This document shows positions 1 through 11,560 of a DNA stretch of 64,000 bases, in pieces. Numbering within the stretch: the first letter of the stretch is position 1; each line of letters opens with the position of its first letter. Position numbers and translations under genes: made by a program. Source of the DNA: Mesostigma viride (Eukaryota > Streptophyta > Mesostigmatophyceae > Mesostigmatales > Mesostigmataceae). The DNA lies in NCBI GenBank assembly GCA_009746045.1, contig RPFO01000406.1, forward strand, positions 2,948,872-3,012,871. The letters run 5' to 3'. The notes beneath the pieces are model-generated. The model did no database searches. It was not told the DNA's origin and worked only from the letters and a program-made list of their open reading frames with translations.

Positions 1-377
1 GCCTGGTCACGGGTTTGGGGCGTCATTTACTGCTGTACTCGCTGACATTCATGGTGCTTTCTGCGTAAGCTGACTTGCTTCGCACGTGGATTTTGACTGG
101 ACTGAAGAGCGCGTCTGGTAGCATGTTTACGTGGTGTATAAGGTGATCAATCAACCATTTGTTTATAGAAGGTGTGACAATAGAAGGTGTGTTATATATT
201 TCTTCATCAAGCATGTCAAAAGTAATCTCCACTCGCTTACAACCTGAATTTTGCTTTGCTGGGTCTGCTGTGTTTGTGTCTCACTGTGCAGGCTATCCCC
301 TTGGTTGATCAACCAGGTGATTTTTGGTGGCAGCGGGGCCATATACTCTTCTTGGTGTTTTTCATCCATGGCATGTC

Positions 378-1690
378 AACCAACGCATGCATGCCAGCCC
401 CTCCCACACCCACGCACACATGTTAGCTATACCCCACAAACCCACGCATGGATTCCAGCCACCCCCCACATGCCCGCATGCATGCCAGCCACCCCACCAA
501 TCCACGCACGCATGCCAGCCACCCCCACACCCACGCACGCATGCCAGCCACCCCACAACCCACTTATGCATTCCAGCAACCCCCACAGCCACTTACGCAT
601 GCCAGCCACCCCCACACCCACGCACGCATGGCAGCCACCCCACGAACCCACGCACGCGTGCCAGCCCCCCCTTAAAACCACGCATGCATGGCAGCTCCCC
701 ACCACACCCACGCATGCATGCCACTCCCCCGCCAACCACCCACGCATGCCAGCCCCCCGACACACGCATGGCAGCCCCCCCACACACCCACGCACGCATG
801 CCAGCCCTACCCCACATGCAGGCATGCATGCCAGCCACCCCCCACACCCACGCATGCATGCCAGCCCCTCCCACACCCACCCCCGCATGCCAGCTACCCC
901 ACAAACCCACGCATGCATGCCAGCGACCCCCCACATGCACGCATGCATGCCAGCCACCCCACCAACCCACGCACGCATGCCAGCCCATCACAAACCCGCT
1001 TATGCATGCCAGCCACCCCCCACACCCACGTACGCATGCCAGCCACCCCACACACCCACGCACGCATGGCAGCCACCCCACCAACCCACACACGCGTGCC
1101 AGCCCCCCCCTAACCCCACGCATGCATGGCAGCCCCCCACCACACCCACGCATGCATGCCACTCCCCCCCACACCCACGCACGCGAGCCCCCCCACACAC
1201 CCACGCACGCATGCGAGCCCCCCCACACACCCACGCACGCATGCCAGCCCCCCCCACATGCACGCATGCATGCCAGCCACCCCACCAACCCACTTATGCA
1301 TGCCAGCCACCCCCGTCACCAACGTACGCATGGCAGCTCCCCACCACACCCACGCATGCATGCCACTCCCCCCCACACCCATGCGTGCATGGCAGCTCCC
1401 CCCCAAACCCACGCATGCATGCCAGCCCATCACAAACCCATGCACGCATGCCACCCCCACACCCACTTACGCATGCCAGCCACCCCACACACCCACGCAC
1501 GCATGGCAGCCACCCCACGAACCCACACACGCGTGCCACCCCCCCTAACCCCACGCATGCATGGCAGCCCCCACCACACCCACGCATGCATGCCACTCCC
1601 CCCCACACCCACGCACGCATGCGAGCCCCCCCCACACCCACGCACGCATGCGAGGCCCCCCCACACCCACGCAAGCATGCCAGCCCCCCC
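378..1690. repeat. 30-bp-period minisatellite, unit 1
   Basis: Tandem repeat of about 30 bp built around CCCACGCACGCATGCCAGCC, with CACCCC spacers and GCATGC palindromes. Repeats vary by 1-2 bp in length. It has few stop codons on either strand, which produces long artefactual ORFs. It starts shortly after a conserved CAG/GTGA splice-like junction in the leader. Confidence 0.9.
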
Positions 1691-2053
1691 CATGAAGTCA
1701 TAGTGGGCACCACGGAGTCATGCTATGATTTAATTTTTTCAATTTAATAATGGGAATGACGGATGGTGCATGTGTGAACAAAGGAATGAAAGGATTGCCA
1801 CTCAATGAATATTAATTAATGATGAAAATGGGAGTTTGCATGGGAGTGTTTGGTCCTTATGGCTGGCTTGCAAAAAGCAGTACCCGAATTTCGAAGTATT
1901 TGACAGCGAAATATCTGTAAAGTATATCGCATGGTATAATTAATTAATGAATGGTACGCTGAAATTCATTGTGCGGGCTCTCTCTGCACGTGATAAACAA
2001 TTTTAGCTTTGAGGGCATGCAACAAGACATGCTAGCATTGAAATGAAATTAAA

Positions 2054-2279
2054 TTATAACATGACTTGTTGGGAGATCATGTACGACATGTAGCATAATT
2101 ACGTACATGGCCACAATTGTCCAATCAGGGCCCTCCTCTAGGTAGACTGTGCTAGGCAATTACAATTAGACAAATAAGGTCAAAAAAGGTTTAATTCTTC
2201 ACCTACCTCCATCCATCCAGCAAGGGAATATGTTAGCCAGTGCTACATGATGATCTCCCAACGGAGTCATGTTATGATG
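2054..2279. repeat. AT-rich inverted repeat (foldback/SINE-tail pair), unit 1
   Basis: The left end reads TTATAACATGACT then GTTGGGAGATCATGTA. The right end holds its inverse, ATGATCTCCCAAC then GGAGTCATGTTATGATG. The arms resemble the 3' end of the SINE-like insertion at 7527 and the sequence beside the (TTAAA)n array at 58.4 kb. This could be a MITE or two head-to-head SINE 3' ends. Equivalent copies lie in units 2 and 4; unit 3 has lost it. Confidence 0.55.
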
Positions 2280-2309
2280 CGAAATAGTTCAGGATAAAAT
2301 TTGTCAGAA

Positions 2310-3560
2310 TTTCACTGGCGATACGAACGTAACGAAATTTCCAAGTATCCGACGCCGAAATATCATTGTTGTATCGAATGGTATGCTGAAATTCATTGTG
2401 GTCAAGTCCGAGCTGATAAATTTGTCAGAAATTTCATTTTCGATACGAACGTGACGAAATTTCCAAGTATCTCACGCTCGGAGAGCTTCCACGGTGTTGA
2501 CGGGGAAGGGTCCGTTGCGCGTGGCGCACGGCGGCGGTTCGTCCCGGTCGGAATCGTCCGCCCGCGCGTCCTCCGTGGAAGGGTCTTGGCGCGTCGCGCG
2601 GGCCGGTGCGGTTGGCGCCCAGAAGGTCGACTATCGGCCTCTGGGCCGCTAGCGGCGAGTCACGTCCTCTCAAGTCGGGGAGGGGGGCGATAGCCCCCCC
2701 TCCCCCACTTTTTTCTTGTCCCCTAATGTAACTACGATTTATGAAGCCCGAAAACTTTGGCCGCGGCCGTAGGCCGAAGGTGGGGCCGTCCCCCGCGCCC
2801 CCTAGCGCGGGAGCGGACGACGTCCAGGACCGTAGCGAGATGGCCAATCGCGTAGTACAAAGAAAATCCCCAAACCTTGGAGATCGAGTCTGAGGTATTC
2901 TGAACGGGTGCTGAAACGCTGAACACGTTCAGGGTTTCGCGGGCAGGTGGGGCGTCTCGCCAATCCGCGCGGCCTCAGGACGGTACGGCGCTTTGACTTT
3001 TTTAATCGTCAAACAAAAAGTCGCGAACCAATCTCTCCCAAACATCCCAGGCCTTTGTAGAATTTAGTAGAGGATACGAGCTGGCGCACAAGAACGCCTA
3101 CTTAATGGTCGAGTAGTTTACATAAGGAGTCGATAAATTTCAGAACGGTAAGACGACGGTATGTTCAGTTCGAAAAATATAGAATGCGATTTTCTGAACG
3201 GATGGATCCAATTTTCAGGACGGGTGGAAGGTTCAGAGCCTAACAGGCGTTCAGTCAGGGTGGGGTGAAATTGGAAATACGAACGTAACGAAATTTCCAA
3301 GTATCTTCCACCGAAATATCTCTAAAGTATATCGCATGCTATGCTGAAATTCATTGTGGTTCAGTCCGAGCGGAGAAATTTGTCAGAATTTCACTGGCGA
3401 TACGAACGTAACGAAATTTCCAAGTATCTGACGCCGAAATATCATTGTTGTATCGAATGGTATGCTCAAATTCATTGTGGTTAAGTCCGAGCTGACAAAT
3501 TTGTCAGAAATTTTAATTTCGATACGAACGTGACGAAATTTTCAAGTATCTCACGCTCGT
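2310..3560. repeat. Short repeats with GC-rich hairpin block, duplicated in unit 1
   Basis: The motif ACGAAATTTCCAAGTATC, usually preceded by CGATACGAACGT, recurs near 2330, 2455, 3280, 3410 and 3530 at roughly 110-140 bp spacing where adjacent. It is followed by a block with GC content well above its surroundings. At 2675-2706 that block has a strong G-run/C-run hairpin with loop GCGATAGC, then a T run (2709-2714). The same block recurs at about 3755, 8209, 11945 and 17755. I see no coding signal; the block is open in several frames only because it is GC-rich. Confidence 0.6.
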
Positions 3561-4000
3561 AGAGCTTCCACGGTGTTGACGGGGAAGGGTCCGTTGCGCG
3601 TGGCGCACGGCGGCGGTTCGTCCCGGTCGGAATCGTCCGCTCGCGCGTCCTCCGTGGAAGGGTCTTGGCGCGTCGCGCGGGCCGGTGCGGTTGGCGCCCA
3701 GAAGGTCGACTATCGGCCTCTGGGCCGCTAGCGGCGAGTCACGTCCTCTCAAGTCGGGGAGGGGGGGCGATAGCCCCCCCTCCCCCACTTTTTTCTTGTC
3801 CCCTACTAGTAACTACGATTTATGACGCCCGAAAACTTTGGCCGCGGCCGTAGGCCGAAGGTGGGGCCGTCCCCCGCGCCCCCTAGCGCGGGAGCGGACG
3901 ACGTACAGGACCGTAGCGAGATGGCCAATCGCGTAGTACAAAGAAAATCCCCAAACCTTGGAGATCGAGTGTCGTGTTTTCCTGAACGGGGTCTGAAACG

Positions 4001-4310
4001 CTGAACATGTTCAGGGTTTCGCGGGCAGGTGGGGCGTCTCGCCAATCCGCGCGGCCTCAGGACATTACGGCGCGTTGACTATTTTAAGCGTCAAACAAGC
4101 TACTGGCGAACCGATATCTGTACTAAAACTTTTCGGGGCACAGGACGTGGGATGTCAAATTTGATAAGCAAGCGGACGAAATGACAGTTACGTGCTGAAC
4201 GGAAACGTTCGCGCCTGAACAGGGGAAATAGAATCAAACGAGACGGAATTTACCGTTACGAACGAAAACGTTCATGAAGCGTTTAAAGATGTGATGAACG
4301 GAAACGTTCA
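4001..4310. promoter_or_regulatory. Cluster of GAAC/GTTC palindromes upstream of leader
   Basis: A perfect palindrome CTGAACATGTTCAG lies at 4001-4014. Repeated CTGAACGGAAACGTTC-type inverted repeats lie near 4195-4210, 4259-4272 and 4298-4312. The same cluster is present upstream of each leader (near 8450, 12190-12500 and 17995-18270). The spacing suggests a protein-binding region or Rep-type iterons; this is inference from symmetry only. Confidence 0.3.
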
Positions 4311-4340
4311 CACCTGAATAGGGGAAATAGAATCAGACGA

Positions 4341-4408
4341 GACTAAGTAAGTAAGTAAATTACTAACTAAATAACTAACTTAATAACTAACTAAAGAACT
4401 AAATAACT
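4341..4408. repeat. TAAG/ACTAA microsatellite, unit 1
   Basis: Run of TAAGTAAGTAAG followed by degenerate ACTAACTAAATAACTAACT repeats. The same run is present in unit 3 (about 12530-12596) but not in unit 2. Confidence 0.8.
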
Positions 4409-5511
4409 AGAATACGTGAGAAATGACACAGAACTGGGAATTATTGGCAAAGCGTGCGGCATGCTCGGGGCGAAAAACAAAGTGACGTGCTGCGCGAGCA
4501 ATTTTCCTTGTGCTGGCTGGCGATGGCAGGCAACGTAGGCTAGAAAATTGGGATGGGGAATGCGCAGCCATGGTTTTATACGTCAAAATTTTATGTTTGA
4601 AGAGCAAGTGCGAAATTTTATGAGCTGGAGGTGCGTCAACGGAGTGATTATACCTGCGTGGGAGAGGTCCGTGTCGCTATGGCGACCTGGAAATGGAATG
4701 TCGTTGTAGATTTGGGTATTGTAGTATCATGCTTAACTGCTTTACGTATTGGGTGCCTAGTGAAATCAGTTTGCTGTTCGTGGAAGGCTTGGGGTGTGGC
4801 CAACGAGCTTCTGCTGTCGCCACATCATATTGGAAAGAACGCTGGATTTTTTGCCACGGGACGTAACCGGCGATGCCGATGGTGAGGCGTTTGTTTCGAT
4901 GACCGGGGTAGTACCTGCTCTCTTTCTGATGCATTTTCATGGTTGCGTTCTTTCCATTTCGCCGAATCCACCTAGTCGCAGCAAAGACATAGCGTAGCAA
5001 GGGTCTGCGTTTTATTTTCTTAGCCGTGCAGGACGCCATCTTCATGGTCCTTCGCATGTCCTGTGTGAACGTCCGTTGCCCAAGGATCTGTGATGCTTTT
5101 TTCTGGAATATACTGGGCGGTGAAAGCCCCTCTGGATGCTTGCCTGGTCACGGGTTTGGGGCGTCATTTACTGCTGTACTGGCTGACATTCATGGTGCTT
5201 TCTGCGTAAGCTGACTTGCTTCGCACGTGGATTTTGACTGGACTGAAGAGCGCGTCTGGTAGCATGTTTACGTGGTGTATAAGGTGATCAATCAACCATT
5301 TGTTTATAGAAGGTGTGACAATAGAAGGTGTGTTATATATTTCTTCATCAAGCATGTCAAAAGTAATCTCCACTCGCTAACAACCTGAATTTTGCTTTGC
5401 TGGGTCTGCTGTGTTTGTGTCTCACTGTGCAGGCTATCCCCTTGGTTGATCAACCAGGTGATGGCAGCGGGGCCATATACTCTTCTTGGCATTTTTCATC
5501 CATGGCATGTC

Positions 5512-6828
5512 AACCAACGCATGCATGCCAGCCCCTCCCACACCCACGCACACATGTTAGCTATACCCCACAAACCCACGCATGGATTCCAGCCACCCCC
5601 CACATGCCCGCATGCATGCCAGCCACCCCACCAATCCACGCACGCATGCCAGCCACCCCCACACCCACGCACGCATGCCAGCCACCCCACAACCCACTTA
5701 TGCATTCCAGCAACCCCCACAGCCACTTACGCATGCCAGCCCCCCCCCCCACGCACGCATGGCAGCCACCCCACGAACCCACGCACGCGTGCCAGCCCCC
5801 CCTTAAAACCACGCATGCATGGCAGCTCCCCACCACACCCACGCATGCATGCCACTCCCCCTGCCAACCACCCACGCATGCCAGCCCCCCGACACACGCA
5901 TGGCAGCCCCCCCCACACCCACGCACGCATGCCAGCCCTACCCCACATGCAGGCATGCATGCCAGCCACCCCCCACACCCACGCATGCATGCCAGCCCCT
6001 CCCACACCCACGCCCGCATGCCAGCTACCCCACAAACCCACGCATGCATGCCAGCGACCCCCCACATGCACGCATGCATGCCAGCCACCCCACCAACCCA
6101 CGCACGCATGCCAGCCCATCACAAACCCACTTATGCATGCCAGCCACCCCCCACACCCACGTACGCATGCCAGCCACCCCACACACCCACGCACGCATGG
6201 CAGCCACCCTACCAACCCACACACGCGTGCCAGCCCCCCCTAACCCCATGCATGCATGGCAGCCCCCACCACACCCACGCATGCATGCCACTCCCCCCCA
6301 CACCCACGCACGCATGCGAGCCCCCCCCACACCCACGCACGCATGCGAGCCCCCCCCACACCCACGCACGCATGCCAGCCCCACCCCACATGCAGGCATG
6401 CATGCCAGCCCCCCACACCCACGCATGCATGCCAGCCCCTCCCACACCCACGCCTGCATGCCAGCTACCCCACAAACCCACGCATGCATGCCAGCGACCC
6501 CCCACATGCACGCATGCATGCCAGCCACCCCACCAACCCACGCACGCATGCCAGCCCATTACAAACCCACTTATGCATGCCAGCCACCCCCCACACCCAC
6601 GTACGCATGCCAGCCACCCCACACACCCACGCACGCATGGCAGCCACCCCACGAACCCACACACGCGTGCCAGCCCCTCCTAACCCCACGCATGCATGGC
6701 AGCCCCCCACCACACCCACGCATGCATGCCACTCCCCCCCACACCCACGCACGCATGCGAGCCCCCCCCACACCCACGCACGCATGCGAGGCCCCCACAC
6801 ACCCACGCAAGCATGCCAGCCCCCCCCA
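5512..6828. repeat. 30-bp-period minisatellite, unit 2
   Basis: Same GCATGCCAGCC-based array as unit 1, with its own pattern of variants, including an internal duplication of a block of about 480 bp (CCCCACATGCAGGCATGCATG marks both copies). The leader junction immediately before it lacks the TTTTTGG present in the other units. Confidence 0.9.
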
Positions 6829-7187
6829 TGAAGTCATAGTGGGCACCACGGAGTCATGCTATGTTTTAATTTTTTCAATTTAATAATGGGAATGACGGAT
6901 GGTGCATGTGTGAACAAAGGAATGAAAGGATTGCCACTCAATGAATATTAATTAATGATGAAAATGGGAGTTTGCATGGGAGTGTTTGGTCCTTATGGCT
7001 GGCTTGCAAAAAGCAGTACCCAAATTTCGAAGTATTTGACAGCGAAATATCTGTAAAGTATATCGCATGGTATAATTAATTAATGAATGGTACGCTGAAA
7101 TTCATTGTGCGGGCTCTCTCTGCATGTGATAAACATATTTTAGCTTTGAGGGCATGCAACAAGGCATGCTAGCATTAAAATGAAATT

Positions 7188-7420
7188 AAATTATAACATG
7201 ACTAGTGGGGAGATCATGTACGACATGTAGCATAATTACGTACATGGCCACAATTGTGCCAATCAGGGCCCTCCTCTAGGTAGACTGTGCTAGGCAATTA
7301 CAATTAGACAAATAAGGTCATTCAAAAAGGTTTAATTCTTCACCTACCTCCATCCATCCAGCAAGGGAATATGTTAGCCAGTGCTACATGATGATCTCCC
7401 AACGGAGTCATGTTATGATG
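7188..7420. repeat. AT-rich inverted repeat, unit 2
   Basis: Second copy of the inverted repeat of unit 1, with ends TTATAACATGACT and AGTCATGTTATGATG. It is the intact reference for dating the insertion in unit 4, because the empty TTAA site is preserved just to its left (GCATTAAAATG, about 7173-7183). Confidence 0.55.
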
Positions 7421-7526
7421 CGAAATAGTTCAGGATAAAATTTGTTAGAATTTCACTGGCGATACGAACGTAACGAAATTTCCAAGTATCCGACGCCGAA
7501 ATATCATTGTTGTATCGAATGGTATG

Positions 7527-7902
7527 TTGTCTACATCATGGATGTTGTCTACAGAATTTAGCCAAGCCCTGCCTATAACGGGACCCCCATGGATGTTGCA
7601 TTAAGAATTGAGCCATGCTATGCCATGCAGAGAGATGCTCTCTGTCGAGAAGCCATGTCCTAGCTCTTGTATAGCCATGATGATCTTCCTCCCTCACAGG
7701 CATGCTCCCCCCTTACCTGGGCATAGCGTGATAGACCATGAGGGTGCAGGTGCCCTGGTGCACCTAGAGCAGGGGTAGCTTACATTCCCACCCTTGCATG
7801 AAGTAGCCTAGAATGTATGATAGGCCATATGCCCCTTCTCTGGGCTATGTGCTACATATACTCCCAACGGAGTTATGTTACAATTCAATTCAATTCAATT
7901 CA
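7527..7902 (+). mobile_element. SINE-like retroposon with 13-bp target duplication
   Basis: A 376-bp insertion is present only in unit 2. It is flanked by the 13-bp direct repeat ATCGAATGGTATG at 7514-7526 and 7903-7915; the other units have this sequence once. The element ends in a pentanucleotide tail, (CAATT)n. A target duplication of this size together with a short-repeat tail is typical of LINE-mobilised SINEs. The 3' end just before the tail (CTCCCAACGGAGTTATGTTA) matches the inverted-repeat ends in the units and the flank of the 58.4-kb array. I see no coding capacity and no convincing tRNA A/B boxes. Confidence 0.7.
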
Positions 7903-9821
7903 ATCGAATGGTATGCTGAAATTCATTGTGGTCAAGTCCGAGCTGAAAATTTGCCGGTCAGAAATTTCATTTTCGATACGAACGTGACGAAATTTCCAAG
8001 TATCTCACGCTCGGAGAGCTTCCACGGTGTTCACGGGGAAGGGTCCGTTGCGCGTGGCGCACGGCGGCGGTTCGTCCCGGTCGGAATCGTCCGCTCGCGC
8101 GTCCTCCGTGGAAGGGTCTTGGCGCGTCGCGCGGGCCGGTGCGGTTGGCGCCCAGAAGGTCGACTATCGGCCTCTGGGCCGCTAGCGGCGAGTCACGTCC
8201 TCTCAAGTCGGGGAGGGGGGCGATAGCCCCCCCTCCCCCACTTTTTTCTTGTCCCCTAATGTAACTACGATTTATGAAGCCCGAAAACTTTGGCCGAGGC
8301 CGTAGGCCGAAGGTGGGGCCGTCCCCCGCGCCCCCTAGCGCGGGAGCGGACGACGTCCAGGACCGTTGCGAGATGGCCAATCGCCGTAGTACAAAGAAAA
8401 TCCCCAAACCTTAGAGATCGACTGTCACAAGTTCTGAACGGGTCTGAAACGCTGAACATGTTCAGGGTTTCGCGGGCAGGTGGGGCGTCTCGCCAATCCG
8501 CGCGGCCTCAGGAATTACGGCGCGTTGACTTTTTAAGCGTCAAACAAATTCTTGGCGAACGATATCTGTACTAAAACTTTTCAAGGCACAGGACGTGGGA
8601 TGTCAAATTTGATAAGCAAGCGAGACGAAATGACAGTTACGTGCTGAACCGAAACGTTCACACCTGAACAGGGGAAATAGAATCAAAAGAGACGGAATTT
8701 TCAGTTAGGAACGAAAAAAGTCTTGCTGGGCAGTGGGAACGGGAATTGTTGGCAAAGCGTGCGGCATGCTCGGGGCGAAAAACAAAGTGACGTGCTGCGA
8801 AAAAGCAATTTTCCTTGTGCTGGCTGGCGATGGCAGGCAACGTAGGCTAGAAAATCGGGATGGGGAATGCGCATCCATGGTTTTATACGTCAAATTTTAT
8901 GTTTGAAGAGCAAGTACGAAATTTTCTGAGCTGGAGGTGCGTCAACGGAGTGATACCTGCGTGGGAGAGGTCCGTGTCGCTATGGCGACCTGGAAATGGA
9001 ATGTCGTTGTAGATTTAGGTATTGTAGTATCATGCTTAATTGCTTTACGTATTGGGTGCCTAGTGAAATCAGTTTGCTGTTCGTGGAAGGCGTGGGGTGT
9101 GGCCGACGAGCTTCTGGTGTCGCCACATCATATTGGAAAGAACGCTGGATTTTTTGCCACGGGACGTAACTGGCGATGCCGATGGTGAGGCGTTTGTTTC
9201 GATGACCGGGGTAGTACCTGCTCTCTTTCTGATGCATTTTCATGGTTGCGTTCTTTCCATTTCGCCGAATCCACCTAGTCGCAGCAAAGACATAGCGTAG
9301 CAAGGGTCTGCGTTTTATTTTCTTAGCCGTGCAGGACGCCATCTTCATGGTCCTTCGCATGTCCTGTGTGAACGTCCGTTGCCCAAGGATCTGTGATGAT
9401 TTTTTCTGGAATATACTGGGCGGTGAAAGCCCCTCTGGATGCTTGCCTGGTCACGGGTTTGGGGCGTCATTTACTGCTGTACTGGCTGACATTCATGGTG
9501 CTTTCTGCGTAAGCTGACTTGCTTCGCACGTGGATTTTGACTGGACTGAAGAGCGCGTCTGGTAGCATGTTTACGTGGTGTATAAGGTGATCAATCAACC
9601 ATTTGTTTATAGAAGGTGTGACAATAGAAGGTGTGTTATATATTTCTTCATCAAGCATGTCAAAAGTAATCTCCACTCGCTTACAACCTGAATTTTGCTT
9701 TGCTGGGTCTGCTGTGTTTGTGTCTCACTGTGCAGGCTATCCCCTTGGTTGATCAACCAGGTGATTTTTGGTGGCAGCGGGGCCATATACTCTTCTTGGC
9801 GTTTTTCATCCATGGCATGTC

Positions 9822-11144
9822 AACCAACGCATGCATGCCAGCCCCTCCCACACCCACGCACACATGTTAGCTATACCCCACAAACCCACGCATGGATTCC
9901 AGCCACCCCCCACATGCCCGCATGCATGCCAGCCACCCCACCAATCCACGCACGCATGCCAGCCACCCCCACACCCACGCACGCATGCCAGCCACCCCAC
10001 AACCCACTTAGGCATTCCAGCAACCCCCACAGCCACTTACGCATGCCAGCCACCCCCCACCCCACGCACGCATGGCAGCCACCCCACGAACCCACGCACG
10101 CGTGCCAGCCCCCCCTTAAAACCACGCATGCATGGCAGCTCCCCACCACACCCACGCATGCATGCCACTCCCCCCGCCAACCACCCACGCATGCCAGCCC
10201 CCCGACACACGCATGGCAGCCCCCCCCACACCCACGCACGCATGCCAGCCCTACCCCACATGCAGGCATGCATGCCAGCCACCCCCCACACCCACGCATG
10301 AATGCCAGCCCCTCCCACACCCACCCCCGCATGCCAGCTACCCCACAAACCCACGCATGCATGCCAGCGACCCCCCACATGCACGCATGCATGCCAGCCA
10401 CCCCACCAACCCACGCACGCATGCCAGCCCATCACAAACCCGCTTATGCATGCCAGCCACCCCCCACACCCACGTACGCATGCCAGCCACCCCACACACC
10501 CACGCACGCATGGCAGCCACCCCACCAACCCACACACGCGTGCCAGCCCCCCCTAACCCCACGCATGCATGGCAGCCCCCCACCACACCCACGCATGCAT
10601 GCCACTCCCCCCCACACCCACGCACGCATGCGAGCCCCCCCACACACCCACGCACGCATGCGAGCCCCCCACACACCCACGCACGCATGCCAGCCCCACC
10701 CCACATGCAGGCATGCATGCCAGCCACCCCCCACACCCACGCATGCATGCCAGCCCCTCCCACACCCACGCCTGCATGCCAGCTACCCCACAAACCCACG
10801 CATGCATGCCAGCGACCCCCCACATGCACGCATGCATGCCAGCCACCCCACCAACCCACGCACGCATGCCAGCCCATCACAAACCCACTTATGCATGCCA
10901 GCCACCCCCCACACCCACGTACGCATGCCAGCCACCCCACACACCCACGCACGCATGGCAGCCACCCCACGAACCCACACACGCGTGCCAGCCACCCCCT
11001 AACCCCACGCATGCATGGCAGCCCCCCACCACACCCACGCATGCATGCCACTCCCCCCCACACCCACGCACGCATGCGAGCCCCCCACACACCCACGCAC
11101 GCATGCGAGGCCCCCCACACCCACGCAAGCATGCCAGCCCCCCC
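9822..11144. repeat. 30-bp-period minisatellite, unit 3
   Basis: Third array of the same family, similar in length and internal order to that of unit 2. It is followed by the same downstream AT-rich sequence (GAAGTCATAGTGGGCACCAC). Confidence 0.9.
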
Positions 11145-11339
11145 CATGAAGTCATAGTGGGCACCACGGAGTCATGCTATGATTTAATTTTTTCAATTTA
11201 ATAATGGGAATGACGGATGGTGCATGTGTGAACAAAGGAATGAAAGGATTGCCACTCAATGAATATTAATTAATGATGAAAATGGGAGTTTGCATGGGAG
11301 TGTTTGGTCCTTATGGCTGGCTTGCAAAAAGCAAAACCC

Positions 11340-11560
11340 AAATTTCGAAGTATTTGACAGCGAAATATCTGTAAAGTATATATCACCTGACATATATATA
11401 TTTGACAGCGAAATATCTGTAAAGTATATATCACCTGGCCCTCATTGGCGGCGGTACGTGGTGTCACGCATCTCCCTAGCCGGGGCTCCCTGGCCGGGGA
11501 CCGGCCACAAAAAGTACATGCTCTAATGTCGCGGGCGAAGCCCGCAAAACTTGTAGTTCA
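11340..11560. repeat. Rearranged junction replacing the inverted repeat in unit 3
   Basis: A segment of about 40 bp with TTTGACAGCGAAATATCTG is tandemly duplicated (11351 and 11401). It is followed by a GC-rich stretch found in no other unit, containing a small hairpin (CGGGCGAAGCCCG), which leads straight into TTCAGGATAAAATTTGTCAG. Unit 3 therefore lost the AT-rich inverted repeat and gained a sequence of about 120 bp. Confidence 0.6.

Noticed and set aside
251-1747. Long ORFs (up to 498 codons) rich in THARMPATP-type repeats, here and in the other three 30-bp arrays, on both strands
   Set aside because: All are open because a repeat with a length divisible by three and few stops is read in several frames and on both strands. 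No start context, domain or codon bias favours one frame.
2713-2745. CTAA or CTAG after the G/C hairpin as a Helitron 3' terminus
   Set aside because: The units stay homologous past this point and the hairpin-to-CTRR distance is longer than usual, so no element end is demonstrated.
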